Assembly (NCBI GenBank): GCA_016209275.1
Contig: JACQWM010000013.1
Span: 1-44,523 of the forward strand
Direction: 5' to 3'
DNA length: 44,523 bases
From: Candidatus Omnitrophota bacterium
GTDB taxonomy: Bacteria > Omnitrophota > Gorgyraeia > Aquiviventales > Aquiviventaceae
The position numbers were made by a program, and so were the translations under genes. Positions 8,792 through 16,592 of the stretch are shown one piece after another. The notes under the pieces were generated by a model. The model ran no database searches. It saw only the letters and a list, made by a program, of their open reading frames with translations, and had not been told where the DNA came from. Numbering within the stretch: position 1 is the first letter of the stretch; the number at the start of each line of letters is the position of its first letter.

Positions 8792-9776
8792 GGGTCGTCA
8801 ACTCCGTCAGATGCTGGAGAAGCCTGGCGGCTTCTCCTTGATCAATCGCCGCGGCGGCCTTCCTTAGCCCCTCCTGGATGGTCGGCGCGCCATCCGCCAC
8901 GTACATCGCGCAGGCGGCATTGAGCACAATGATATCACGAAAGGCCGACGGCCGGCCAGCCAGGACCTCGCGCGCGATTTGCGCATTCTGCGACGGATCC
9001 CCGCCGCGCAACGCCGCCAGACCGACTCGGGGAATGCCCATGGTCTCGGGCTGAATCGGCTGTTCGGTCGCGCGGCCGTCGCGAATCTCAATGGCGGCGG
9101 TCACCTCGGTCGTCGTCACTTCATCCAACCCATCGCGGCCATGCACCACCATTCCATGGCGGATGCCCAACCGCAACAGAGCTTCGGCCATGGGACGCAT
9201 CAACCGTGGCTCTGAAACGCCGACGAGTTGAAAGGTCAGCGGAGCCGGATTGGCCAGCGGCCCGACCAGGTTAAAAATCGTCCGAATGCCGAGGGTTTTG
9301 CGGACCGGGGCGACAACTTTCATGGCCGGGTGGAACGCCGGCGCAAAACAAAACCCGAAGCCGAGTTCCTCGATGCAGCGTGCGACGCACGCTGGGCTCG
9401 CCGCCAAACTCACCCCCAGCGCTTCCATGAGATCGGCGCTGCCGCAGCGGCTGGAGGCCGCGCGATTGCCGTGCTTGGACATCCGCACGCCGGCCGCAGC
9501 CGCCACGAGTGCGGCGACCGTCGACACATTCATCGTGCCCTGCCCATCGCCGCCGGTGCCGCACGTATCGCACAGCGCATACGATTTCGAAAGCGGCAGC
9601 GGGACCGCGTGCTCACGCAACACCTCGACAGCTGTCGCAATCTCCTCGGCGGTCTCGCCGCGCGCCGCGAGTGTTCGGAGAAATTGCGCGATGTTCTCGG
9701 CTGATGTGCTGCCATCCATGATAGCGCCGAGCGCTTCGCGCATCTGCGCTGGGGTCAGCGGCTGATCGTATCGCAT
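8784..9776 (-). CDS. trpD: anthranilate phosphoribosyltransferase
   Basis: 330 residues from ATG at 9776, 2 bp after the trpG stop; an upstream in-frame start at 9803 would overlap trpG. The enzyme transfers phosphoribose from PRPP to anthranilate. Diagnostic motifs are CDTCGTGGDGQGTMNVST (PRPP/glycine loop) and MSKHGNRAASSRCGSADLME, followed by GVRTIFN-like and HGRDGLDEVT segments. It lies between trpG and trpC in the trp part of the operon. Confidence 0.97.
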   Translation of the reverse strand: MRYDQPLTPAQMREALGAIMDGSTSAENIAQFLRTLAARGETAEEIATAVEVLREHAVPLPLSKSYALCDTCGTGGDGQGTMNVSTVAALVAAAAGVRMSKHGNRAASSRCGSADLMEALGVSLAASPACVARCIEELGFGFCFAPAFHPAMKVVAPVRKTLGIRTIFNLVGPLANPAPLTFQLVGVSEPRLMRPMAEALLRLGIRHGMVVHGRDGLDEVTTTEVTAAIEIRDGRATEQPIQPETMGIPRVGLAALRGGDPSQNAQIAREVLAGRPSAFRDIIVLNAACAMYVADGAPTIQEGLRKAAAAIDQGEAARLLQHLTELTTHA

Positions 9777-9778
9777 GA

Positions 9779-10372
9779 TCAACGCTTGGTGCGGCGGGAA
9801 CACGCGCGGGACATGGCGAGAAAATTCTTGAGCAGATCTTTGCCGACGGCGGTCAAAATGGATTCCGGATGAAATTGCACGCCATACACTGGGGCGTGGC
9901 GATGCTGCAACCCCATGATTTCTTTTTCCGAGGTCCAGGCGGTCACGGCAAGCACCGGCGGCAAGGTTTCTCGCTTCACAATGAGCGAATGGTAGCGCGT
10001 CGCCTCAAACGGATCCGGCAATCCCTTGAACAGTCCTCCCTTGACATGAAAGATCTTCGACACCTTGCCGTGCATCGATCGCTTCGCGCGCACCACATCG
10101 CCGCCGAACACTTCGCCGATGCATTGATGGCCGAGACAGACGCCGAGGATCGGGATGCTGCCGGCAAACGTTCGGATCAGCTCATTCGACACGCCGGCGT
10201 CCGACGGCGTTCCCGGCCCTGGGGAAATGACGATGCTGGAAGGGTGAAGCCGCGCAACCTGCTTTGGCGTAATGGCATCGTTGCGCTTCACCACCAGCTC
10301 CTCGCCTAGCTCGCTGAGATATTGCACGAGGTTGTAGGTGAAGGAATCATAGTTATCGATCATCAAGATCAT
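9779..10372 (-). CDS. trpG: anthranilate synthase component II, glutamine amidotransferase
   Basis: 197 residues. It releases ammonia from glutamine for TrpE. Class I amidotransferase motifs are present: [30 protein letters not shown] with the nucleophilic cysteine, and GVQFHPES with the His-Glu pair. A GGAG site lies 6 nt before the ATG at 10372; an internal ATG at 10363 is an alternative start. It may also serve folate synthesis as PabA, a common dual role that cannot be decided here. It is separated from trpE by a perfect repeat hairpin. Confidence 0.95.
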   Translation of the reverse strand: MILMIDNYDSFTYNLVQYLSELGEELVVKRNDAITPKQVARLHPSSIVISPGPGTPSDAGVSNELIRTFAGSIPILGVCLGHQCIGEVFGGDVVRAKRSMHGKVSKIFHVKGGLFKGLPDPFEATRYHSLIVKRETLPPVLAVTAWTSEKEIMGLQHRHAPVYGVQFHPESILTAVGKDLLKNFLAMSRACSRRTKR

Positions 10373-10384
10373 TCGACGCTCCAG

Positions 10385-10420
10385 GCGATATCAGATATCA
10401 CATTCGATATCTGATATCGC
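10385..10420. repeat. perfect 15-bp inverted repeat of GATATCA heptads
   Basis: GCGATATCAGATATC (10385-10399) and its exact reverse complement (10406-10420) flank a 6-nt loop, filling most of the 52-bp trpE-trpG gap. The arms are built from the same word as the array at 2483-2560. There is no T-tract, so it is not an obvious terminator; it could stabilise or process the mRNA. Confidence 0.85.
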
Positions 10421-10424
10421 TCTC

Positions 10425-11921
10425 TCACTTTCTAAATCGCTGCTCGGCTAACTCGATGGCTTTCAGCATGCCTTGCGCTTTACTGAGGGTTTCCTGATAC
10501 TCGCGGGCCGGCTGGGAATCCGCGACGATGCCGGCACCGGCTTGCACATAGGCATGGCTATCTTTCACCAGCACGGTGCGGATCGTAATGCAGGTATCCA
10601 GATTGCCTGAGTAGCTGAAATAGCCGACCGCACCGGCATACGGGCCGCGGTCATACCGTTCAAGATCGGCGATGATTTCCATCGCCCGGATTTTGGGCGC
10701 TCCGGCCACGGTGCCCGCAGGAAATGTCGCGCGCAACACATCGAAGGCGTTTTTGCCTGGTTTCAGCTTGCCCGTCACACTGCTGACCAAATGCAACACA
10801 TGGGAATATTTTTCAATCACTATCAGCTCCGGCGTCTTGACCGAGCCGGCAACTGCCACGCGCCCCACATCATTGCGGCCAAGATCCACCAGCATCAAAT
10901 GCTCAGCCCGCTCTTTGGGGCTGCTCAGCAATTGATGGATCAGACGCTCATCCTCCCGTTCCGTGGCTCCCCGACGCCGCGTGCCGGCGATGGGACGCGT
11001 CTCAAGCTGCCCGTCCTCGCAGCGCACCAACATTTCCGGAGAGGCCCCCACCAACGCCATCGAACCGAACCGAAGCAAAAACATGTACGGCGATGGATTG
11101 ACGGACCGTAACATCCGATAGATATCCAGCGGCTGACACGACACCTTCCGCTGGAGCCGCTGCGATACGACGACCTGGATGATGTCGCCGGAGCGAATAT
11201 GCTCCTTCGCCTTCGCCACCATCCGCTCAAATTCCGCGCGTGGAATATTGGCCTGCACGGTCTGCGGTCGTCCTGCGCGTCGGCGCAGGCTCTTCGGCAG
11301 GGGCCCGCGCAATCGTGACGCCATCTCATGAACCTCCCGCACCGCCTGACGGTACGCGGCCCGAGCATTCGCGCGATCCGTCTGGACGTTTGCAACGAGC
11401 AGGAGTTTATGCTGCGAATGATCGAAGATCGCCATCGTGCCGGTCAGCATCAGCATCAGGTCGGGCACGCGGAGCGTGTCGATCTGATGCGGCGGCAGCC
11501 GCTCAAGAAACCGCGCGGTGTTGTAGCCAAGATACCCGACCAACCCGCCGGTGAAGCGCGGAAGCCCTGGCACCGGCACGAATCGAAACTGGCTCATGAG
11601 CCTTTCAATCTCTGCAAGCGGATCATCTTTCGTCTCAAACCGTTTCACCTGTACCCGGCCATGACTCAAGGACGAGATCTCCATGTGACGACCAGTGGCC
11701 GTGATGAGCATCCGAGGACGACTGCCAAGAAAGGAAAATCTCGCGACTTTCTCTGTTCCTGCGACGGACTCCAGCAAGTAGCTGAAGCGCCCGTCGTCGA
11801 GCTTCAAGAACGCGCTGACCGGTGTTTCCAGATCCGCCAGCAGCTCGCCGTACACCGGGATGACATTGCCCTGCTTGGCCAATCTCAGAAACTCAGCTTC
11901 CGTGGGATGAATGTGAATCAT
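10425..11921 (-). CDS. trpE: anthranilate synthase component I
   Basis: 498 residues. It makes anthranilate from chorismate with ammonia supplied by TrpG. The C-terminal chorismate-binding domain is complete: ETRPIAGTRRRGATEREDE, LVDLGRNDVGRVA, TFPAGTVAGAPKIRAMEII, YAGAVGYFSYSGNLDTCITI and QAGAGIVADS. The N-terminal segment FLKLDDGRFSYLLESV fits TrpE and its tryptophan feedback region. The ATG at 11921 overlaps the hisI stop as ATGA, so the his and trp genes are translationally coupled. Confidence 0.97.
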   Translation of the reverse strand: MIHIHPTEAEFLRLAKQGNVIPVYGELLADLETPVSAFLKLDDGRFSYLLESVAGTEKVARFSFLGSRPRMLITATGRHMEISSLSHGRVQVKRFETKDDPLAEIERLMSQFRFVPVPGLPRFTGGLVGYLGYNTARFLERLPPHQIDTLRVPDLMLMLTGTMAIFDHSQHKLLLVANVQTDRANARAAYRQAVREVHEMASRLRGPLPKSLRRRAGRPQTVQANIPRAEFERMVAKAKEHIRSGDIIQVVVSQRLQRKVSCQPLDIYRMLRSVNPSPYMFLLRFGSMALVGASPEMLVRCEDGQLETRPIAGTRRRGATEREDERLIHQLLSSPKERAEHLMLVDLGRNDVGRVAVAGSVKTPELIVIEKYSHVLHLVSSVTGKLKPGKNAFDVLRATFPAGTVAGAPKIRAMEIIADLERYDRGPYAGAVGYFSYSGNLDTCITIRTVLVKDSHAYVQAGAGIVADSQPAREYQETLSKAQGMLKAIELAEQRFRK

Positions 11922-12322
11922 GCGTAGACTTTCGAGGGATCGAACACGCGGCGGCCTACGGTTACCAGTTTCCCTTTAGAGTTGAGGCGACGAAAATAGC
12001 ACGTCACGTATCCCGTGTGGCAGCCGGCGACTTTTTGCGCGACCAACAGCAGCAGCGACTTGCCCTCGCAGTCGACGTGGACCGCACGGATCGTTTGGAT
12101 GTGGCCGGAGGTTTCGCCTTTCTTCATCAGCGCACTCTGTGAGCGGCGGAAGACGTAGACCAACCCCGTCTCCAGGCTCTTCTTGATCGCCTCGCGGTTC
12201 AGGTAGCACAGCGTCAGCACCTGCTTCGTGCCAGCATCCTGGATGACGGTCGGAATCAGCCCCTGCTGGTCAAAATGGAGCACATCGACCAATGACTCAT
12301 AGCTCTTCATCTTTGCGGTCAT
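11918..12322 (-). CDS. hisI: phosphoribosyl-AMP cyclohydrolase
   Basis: 134 residues from ATG at 12322, one base after the hisF stop; a TTG at 12340 would overlap hisF. It opens the purine ring of phosphoribosyl-AMP in histidine synthesis. Motifs include LMKKGETSGHIQ, HVDCEGKSLLLLV and CHTGYVTCYFRR, which carry the metal-binding cysteines and histidine. The length fits the single-domain enzyme: the HisE pyrophosphohydrolase domain is absent and must be encoded elsewhere. It overlaps trpE by 4 bp. Confidence 0.95.
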   Translation of the reverse strand: MTAKMKSYESLVDVLHFDQQGLIPTVIQDAGTKQVLTLCYLNREAIKKSLETGLVYVFRRSQSALMKKGETSGHIQTIRAVHVDCEGKSLLLLVAQKVAGCHTGYVTCYFRRLNSKGKLVTVGRRVFDPSKVYA

Positions 12323-12323
12323 G

Positions 12324-13100
12324 TTATGAGCGTACCACAACGTGGTGGGAGGCTAAATACCGTTTCACATCGCCAATCGACAGCTCACCGAAGTGGAAGA
12401 GCGAGGCGGCCAGGGCCGCATCTGCCCCACCACTAGTGAGCGCATCGACAAAATGCTGCAGGGTGCCTGCCCCGCCCGAAGCGATGACTGGAATGCTGAC
12501 GGCTGAACTGATGGCTTCCGTCAATTCCAGATCGTAGCCGGCCTTCGTGCCGTCCCGGTCCATGCTGGTGAGCAGAATTTCTCCAGCGCCGCGCTGCTCC
12601 GCTTCCTTTGCCCACTGTACCGCATCCTTGCCCGTGGGTTTGCGCCCACCATGCGTGTAGACTTCCCATCCGGCCACTTGGCCACTTGGCCACTTGGCCA
12701 CCTTCTTCGCATCAATGGCAACCACGATGCATTGATTGCCGAATCGCTCAGACGATTGATTAATGAAATCCGGCCGCTCGACAGCGCTAGTGTTCAACGA
12801 AACTTTGTCCGCGCCGGCGTTCAGCAGCGCACGGATGTCCTCGATGGTCCGAATGCCGCCGCCCACAGTCAGCGGCATGAACGCCACCGCTGCGGTCCGC
12901 TCCACGACATCCAAAATGATCGGACGCGCCTCGTGGCTGGCCGTGATGTCAAGGAAGACCAGCTCATCCGCGCCGGCGTCGTTGTATGCCTTGGCGGCTT
13001 CGACCGGATCACCGGCATCCCGGATACTCACGAATTTGATGCCCTTCACCACCCGGCCCTTGTCGACGTCAAGACATGGGATAATGCGTTTGGCTAGCAT
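12324..13100 (-). CDS. hisF: imidazole glycerol phosphate synthase, cyclase subunit
   Basis: 258 residues from ATG at 13100; the open frame continues upstream only because it reads through the neighbouring repeat array. HisF is the beta/alpha barrel that joins PRFAR and HisH-derived ammonia into IGP and AICAR. Catalytic aspartates are D11 ([15 protein letters not shown]) and D130 (VVAIDAKKV). Other motifs are [33 protein letters not shown] and [10 protein letters not shown]. Residues 134-143 (AKWPSGQVA) are extra compared with the short turn in typical HisF and are encoded by an in-frame octad repeat. No Shine-Dalgarno site is visible, because the array abuts the ATG. Confidence 0.97.
   Translation of the reverse strand: MLAKRIIPCLDVDKGRVVKGIKFVSIRDAGDPVEAAKAYNDAGADELVFLDITASHEARPIILDVVERTAAVAFMPLTVGGGIRTIEDIRALLNAGADKVSLNTSAVERPDFINQSSERFGNQCIVVAIDAKKVAKWPSGQVAGWEVYTHGGRKPTGKDAVQWAKEAEQRGAGEILLTSMDRDGTKAGYDLELTEAISSAVSIPVIASGGAGTLQHFVDALTSGGADAALAASLFHFGELSIGDVKRYLASHHVVVRS
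12672..12700. repeat. GGCCACTT octad array inside hisF
   Basis: Three exact copies of GGCCACTT (12672, 12680, 12688) and a partial fourth lie within hisF. Three 8-nt units make 24 nt, so the frame is kept. They encode the unusual AKWPSGQVA stretch. The same word (GGCCAAGT on the other strand) occurs between hisB and hisH and near 38280. Confidence 0.9.
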
Positions 13101-13172
13101 AGCAGATAGCAGATAGCAGATAGCAGATAGCAAGTCGCATTTTCTATTTGCTATCTGCTATTTGCTATGTGC
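13098..13172. repeat. GATAGCA heptad array with inverted copy, hisA-hisF gap
   Basis: A left array of GATAGCA heptads (about 13098-13133) is followed after about 10 nt by an inverted array of CTATCTG/CTATTTG heptads (13144-13172), giving a long hairpin. The left end touches the hisF ATG. The right end supplies the hisA stop codon (TAG at 13167-13165) and extends into its last two sense codons. Confidence 0.9.
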
Positions 13173-13890
13173 TGAGCTCCTCGATCGCTTGTTTCAGATT
13201 GATCTTGCCTTCGTACAACGCTTTGCCGATGATGGCGCCGACAACACCGGACGGCTCGAGTTGCTTCAGGATCTTCAGATCCTCCAGCGAGGCAATGCCC
13301 CCTGAGGCAATCAACTGCTTAGCACCCGCATCCAACACTTCTCTGAGCAATGTCGTGTTCGGGCCTTGCAGCATGCCGTCGCGGCTGACGTCCGTGCAAA
13401 TCAGCGTCTGCACACCTAGTTTCAGGATGCTGGACGCCAGCGCCCTGGGGGTCAGGTTCGTCGAGGAGACCCAGCCGCGCGAGACGACTTGGCCGGCTTT
13501 GGCGTCGATGGCCACAGCGATCTTCGCCCCGTATCGTTTCACCGCGTCCTCCACGAACGTGGGATCCTCGCACGCCTTGGTGCCAAGCACCACCCGGGAC
13601 GCGCCGATCTCGATCGCGTTGTCCAATGTTTGCTTCGTGCGAATGCCACCGCTGAGTTCGACATGGATGCCGCACGCTTCAATCACACGGCGCGCAAATG
13701 GCAGATTGATATATGTGCCGTCGAACGCCCCGTTGAGATCAACCACATGGAGCCATATGGCACCGGCCTCGGCCCAGCGCCGGGCGATCTCAACCGGATC
13801 CTTGGAATACACCGTCACGTCGTCGCGCTTGCCTTGGGCTAAGCGCACGACGTGGCCGTCAAGTAGATCAATAGCAGGTAAAATAATCAT
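13165..13890 (-). CDS. hisA: ProFAR isomerase
   Basis: 241 residues from ATG at 13890; upstream in-frame codons come from the repeat array. HisA performs the Amadori rearrangement of ProFAR to PRFAR. The barrel starts MIILPAIDLLDGHVVRLAQG with catalytic Asp8, and the second catalytic aspartate is in CTDVSRDGMLQGPN. ELSGGIRTKQTLDNAI and IASGGIASLEDL are phosphate-binding strands. The final two codons and the TAG stop lie within a repeat array. No Shine-Dalgarno site is visible in the repeat-filled leader. Confidence 0.97.
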   Translation of the reverse strand: MIILPAIDLLDGHVVRLAQGKRDDVTVYSKDPVEIARRWAEAGAIWLHVVDLNGAFDGTYINLPFARRVIEACGIHVELSGGIRTKQTLDNAIEIGASRVVLGTKACEDPTFVEDAVKRYGAKIAVAIDAKAGQVVSRGWVSSTNLTPRALASSILKLGVQTLICTDVSRDGMLQGPNTTLLREVLDAGAKQLIASGGIASLEDLKILKQLEPSGVVGAIIGKALYEGKINLKQAIEELST

Positions 13891-13900
13891 GGTTAAGTTC

Positions 13901-13981
13901 GACACATGACACATGACTCACGACCCATGACTAAAACCGCGCGTTAGTCATGTGTCGTGGGTCATGAGTCGAGAGTCGCAT
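13901..13981. repeat. GACNCAT heptad array with inverted copy, hisH-hisA gap
   Basis: Five degenerate heptads starting GAC (13901 to 13935, for example GACACAT and GACTCAC) are followed by five starting GTC (13947 to 13981, for example GTCATGT and GTCGTGG). The two arms can fold back on each other imperfectly. The array fills almost the whole 90-bp gap and ends at the hisH stop codon. Confidence 0.9.
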
Positions 13982-14667
13982 TATAAGCTGATGAAATTTT
14001 TAAGCAGTTGGAGACCGACCGCCTGGCTTTTCTCCGGGTGGAATTGGGTCGCATAGAGATTCTTGCGCCACACCATGGAGGCGAAACGGCTGCCATACTC
14101 TGTCTCGCCGGCGATGACCGACCGATCGACAGGATCACCGTAGTACGAGTGCACGAAGTAGAAGAAACTGCTGTCCGGGATATTGGTGAGCAACGGGCAT
14201 GTCTGTGTGCTGTGTGCTGTGCCCGCCACCCTGCTTGGCGGGTCCGCCACGCCGTGTGGTGGATGCTGTGTGCTGATTTGATTCCACCCCATGTGGGGGA
14301 TTTTCAATGCGGAGTGCGGAGTGCGGAGTGCGGAATCAAAAGCGAACCGCCTCACTCTTCCCTTCAGCACACCGAATCCGGCGGCTCCTTCCCCCTCTTC
14401 GCCATATTCGAATAACAGTTGAAGCCCGAGGCAGATGCCAAGATATGGCTTGCCAGACTCAATGGCGACTTTGATCGGCTCAATCAACCTTCGGGCGGCG
14501 AGCTCGCGCATGGCGGCGGGAAAAGCACCCACGCCGGGCAGAATCACTTTCTCGGCGCGCCCCACATCCTCGGGTAAACTCGACACGCGCACCTCGGCCC
14601 CCAGCGACTCCAACGCTTTGGAAACGCTCCGCAGATTCCCCATGCCGTAATCGACGATGACAATCAT
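13981..14667 (-). CDS. hisH: imidazole glycerol phosphate synthase, glutaminase subunit, with repeat-encoded insertions
   Basis: 228 residues, longer than the usual roughly 200. HisH hydrolyses glutamine and channels ammonia to HisF. The amidotransferase triad is intact: Cys79 (GICLGLQLL), His210 and Glu212 (QFHPEKSQ). MIVIVDYGMGNLRSVSKAL and YFVHSYYGDP are standard. Two extra stretches flank the conserved PHMGWNQ segment: about residues 111-121, from a TGCGGAG heptad array, and about 132-157, from a CTGTGTG array enclosing a CCGCCA palindrome. Both are in frame without stops, so the protein looks functional but structurally altered on a surface near PHMGWN. Confidence 0.95.
   Translation of the reverse strand: MIVIVDYGMGNLRSVSKALESLGAEVRVSSLPEDVGRAEKVILPGVGAFPAAMRELAARRLIEPIKVAIESGKPYLGICLGLQLLFEYGEEGEGAAGFGVLKGRVRRFAFDSALRTPHSALKIPHMGWNQISTQHPPHGVADPPSRVAGTAHSTQTCPLLTNIPDSSFFYFVHSYYGDPVDRSVIAGETEYGSRFASMVWRKNLYATQFHPEKSQAVGLQLLKNFISL
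14200..14274. repeat. CTGTGTG heptads bracketing a CCGCCA palindrome, inside hisH
   Basis: CTGTGTG-type heptads at 14203-14220 and 14255-14274 enclose a GC-rich element with paired CCGCCA/TGGCGG boxes (about 14223-14263). The element closely resembles the one at 43879-43924 in the pilA leader, and the heptads resemble those at 24823-24846. It encodes HisH residues of about 132-157. Confidence 0.88.
14307..14338. repeat. TGCGGAG heptad array inside hisH
   Basis: Three exact TGCGGAG heptads (14309, 14316, 14323) and a TGCGGAA variant (14330) lie in frame in hisH and encode an extra stretch just before the conserved PHMGWN segment. Confidence 0.88.
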
Positions 14668-14674
14668 CTACTGT

Positions 14675-14750
14675 TGTGACCAAGTAGCCCAGTGACCGAG
14701 TGGCCAAGTGGCTTGTGGCCACTTGGTCACCTGGCCACGGGGCCACAGTT
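14675..14750. repeat. GGCCAAGT octad array with inverted copy, hisB-hisH gap
   Basis: Degenerate octads such as TGACCAAG and TGGCCAAG (14677-14712) are followed by inverted octads such as GGCCACTT and GGTCACCT (14716-14748). Together they form a hairpin filling the 84-bp gap. The word is the same as in hisF (12672) and near 38280. Confidence 0.9.
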
Positions 14751-14751
14751 C

Positions 14752-15360
14752 TTATAGTCGGCCTTTCGAGGATGGCACGCCTTTGACGCGGGGGTGGATG
14801 CGCGTCGCTTGCTCCAGCGCCCGGCCCAATGCCTTAAAGACCGCCTCGCAGGTGTGGTGGAAGTCAGAGCCGGCGAGCACATCGATGTGCAGCGTGATAT
14901 TGGACTTGCGCACCAGCGACTCCAAAAAGTGTTCGACATCGCCCCATGTGTACGCGGTACTTTTTGACGCAAAGCTGCGCGCGAGGTTCTTCCCCCGCGC
15001 ATCGCGCAGAATCAGCTTCGGGCGGCCGGAGATATCCAGCACCACGCGCGCCAATGCCTCATCCATCGGCACATAGGACACGCCGAATCGCGTAATGCCT
15101 TTGCGGTCGCCGAGTGCTGTGTCCAACACCTGCCCGAGCACTAAGCCAATATCCTCATTGGTGTGGTGCAGATCGATGTCCAAATCTCCCGTCGCTTTGA
15201 GGGTAAGATCCATCAGGCCGTGCGTTCCCAGCAGCGTGAGCATGTGATCAAGAAACGGGATCCCGGTTCTGACCGACGTTTTCCCCGCGCCGTCCAAATT
15301 CACTGTTGCGGCGATATTGGTTTCTTTGCTTTTTCTTGTGACGGTCGCTCGTCTCATCAT
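14752..15360 (-). CDS. hisB: imidazoleglycerol-phosphate dehydratase
   Basis: 202 residues, the monofunctional dehydratase length. It converts IGP to imidazole acetol phosphate with a manganese centre. Motifs: GIPFLDHMLTLLGTHG, DIDLHHTNEDIGLVLG (metal-binding histidines), RFGVSYVPMDEALARVVLDI, VEHFLESL and HIDVLAGSDFHHTCEAVFKALG. The start is 11 bp after hisD. The phosphatase (HisN or HisB-N type) is not in this window. Confidence 0.97.
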   Translation of the reverse strand: MMRRATVTRKSKETNIAATVNLDGAGKTSVRTGIPFLDHMLTLLGTHGLMDLTLKATGDLDIDLHHTNEDIGLVLGQVLDTALGDRKGITRFGVSYVPMDEALARVVLDISGRPKLILRDARGKNLARSFASKSTAYTWGDVEHFLESLVRKSNITLHIDVLAGSDFHHTCEAVFKALGRALEQATRIHPRVKGVPSSKGRL

Positions 15361-15371
15361 TTTCCAAGCCT

Positions 15372-16592
15372 TTAGGTTAGTCGCACTTTGACGGCATCAA
15401 AATGGCGAGGCAGACCTTCGACGGCCGTCAGGCGCTCCAGCGGCTCTCGCATGCGTTCCAACGCCTTCTTCGTATAGGAAATGATGTGGGTGCGGCGCGT
15501 GAAATCATCGATGCCTAAGCCGGAAAACACCCGAGCCGCCCCGCCGGTCGGCAGCACGTGGCTTGGCCCGGCGACGTAGTCACCCACGGTCACTGGCGAG
15601 TACGGTCCGAGGAATATCGCGCCGGCGGCAGTGATCCGCTTGGCCAATTTCTGCGGCGAGCGCACCATGAGCTCCAGATGCTCCGGGGCCAGCTGATTCG
15701 CCACCGCCACCGCCTCATCAAGATTCTTCACTTTCATGCAGTAGCCGCCGGGAATCTGCTTGCGTGATAGCTTCGCCAACGCTCTGGATGTGGTCACCAA
15801 AAAGCCGATGCCGCCGGCATGCTCGGTTTCGCCCATCAAATCTGCGAGCACATAGTCGGGGTTCGCGTACCGATCCGCGATCACCGCAATTTCCGACGGG
15901 CCGGCGATCGTATCAATGTCGATGTACCCGAAGAGCTGCCGTTTGGCTTCGGCCACATAGGCGTTGCCCGGGCCGACGATCTTATCCACCTTCGGGATCG
16001 TCTTCGTGCCGAAGGCCATGGCCGCAATGGCCTGGGCTCCGCCCATCCGATAGACTTCATCGACGTCGAGCAAGCTGGCGACCGCCAGGATGTGCGGATC
16101 AACGGCGCCATCCCTGCGCGGCGGTGTGGCCAGAATGAGGCGCTTGACCCCGGCCTTGCGCGCTGGAATCACCGTCATGTAGACCGTCGACACGAGGCTC
16201 GCGGTGCCGCCGGGGATGTAGACCCCGACCCGCTCCAGCGGATCAAACTTCTCGCTGAGTACTACGCCATCGCCATCGATGGCGCGAACGGGTTTGAGCC
16301 GCGGCCGGCTGTAGAAGGCATTGACGTTTTGAATCGCGCTCTTCAGCTGCAGCGCAAACTTCGGGTCCAAATGCTGAAACGCGCCGGAAATTTCCGCTTC
16401 GGTGACGCGGAGTTGTCTGGGTGCGAGCTTGACCTTGTCGAACTTGCGCGTCAAACGCAGCAGCGCCTCATCCCCGCCGTCGTACACCGCATCGATGATC
16501 TGCCGCACGCGTTCTTCAAGCTTTCGTTTTCGCACGGTCAGTCGCGCGCACAATTTTTGCCACTCCTGGCTGTTCGTCGAGATGAGTTTCAT
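15372..16592 (-). CDS. hisD: histidinol dehydrogenase
   Basis: 406 residues. It carries out the last two oxidations to histidine with NAD and zinc. Motifs are conserved: GVYIPGGTASLVSTVYMTVI, MGGAQAIAAMAFGT, VDKIVGPGNAYVAEAKR, IDTIAGPSEIAVIAD, ETEHAGGIG, APEHLEL and GPSHVLPTGGAARVFSGL. The ATG overlaps the alaS stop by 4 bp, so the his-trp genes run on from the recA-degP-recX-alaS block without a visible terminator. Confidence 0.97.
   Translation of the reverse strand: MKLISTNSQEWQKLCARLTVRKRKLEERVRQIIDAVYDGGDEALLRLTRKFDKVKLAPRQLRVTEAEISGAFQHLDPKFALQLKSAIQNVNAFYSRPRLKPVRAIDGDGVVLSEKFDPLERVGVYIPGGTASLVSTVYMTVIPARKAGVKRLILATPPRRDGAVDPHILAVASLLDVDEVYRMGGAQAIAAMAFGTKTIPKVDKIVGPGNAYVAEAKRQLFGYIDIDTIAGPSEIAVIADRYANPDYVLADLMGETEHAGGIGFLVTTSRALAKLSRKQIPGGYCMKVKNLDEAVAVANQLAPEHLELMVRSPQKLAKRITAAGAIFLGPYSPVTVGDYVAGPSHVLPTGGAARVFSGLGIDDFTRRTHIISYTKKALERMREPLERLTAVEGLPRHFDAVKVRLT

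Noticed and set aside
13981-14667. hisH as a pseudogene because of its extra segments
   Set aside because: The frame is open throughout and the Cys79, His210 and Glu212 triad with surrounding motifs is intact.
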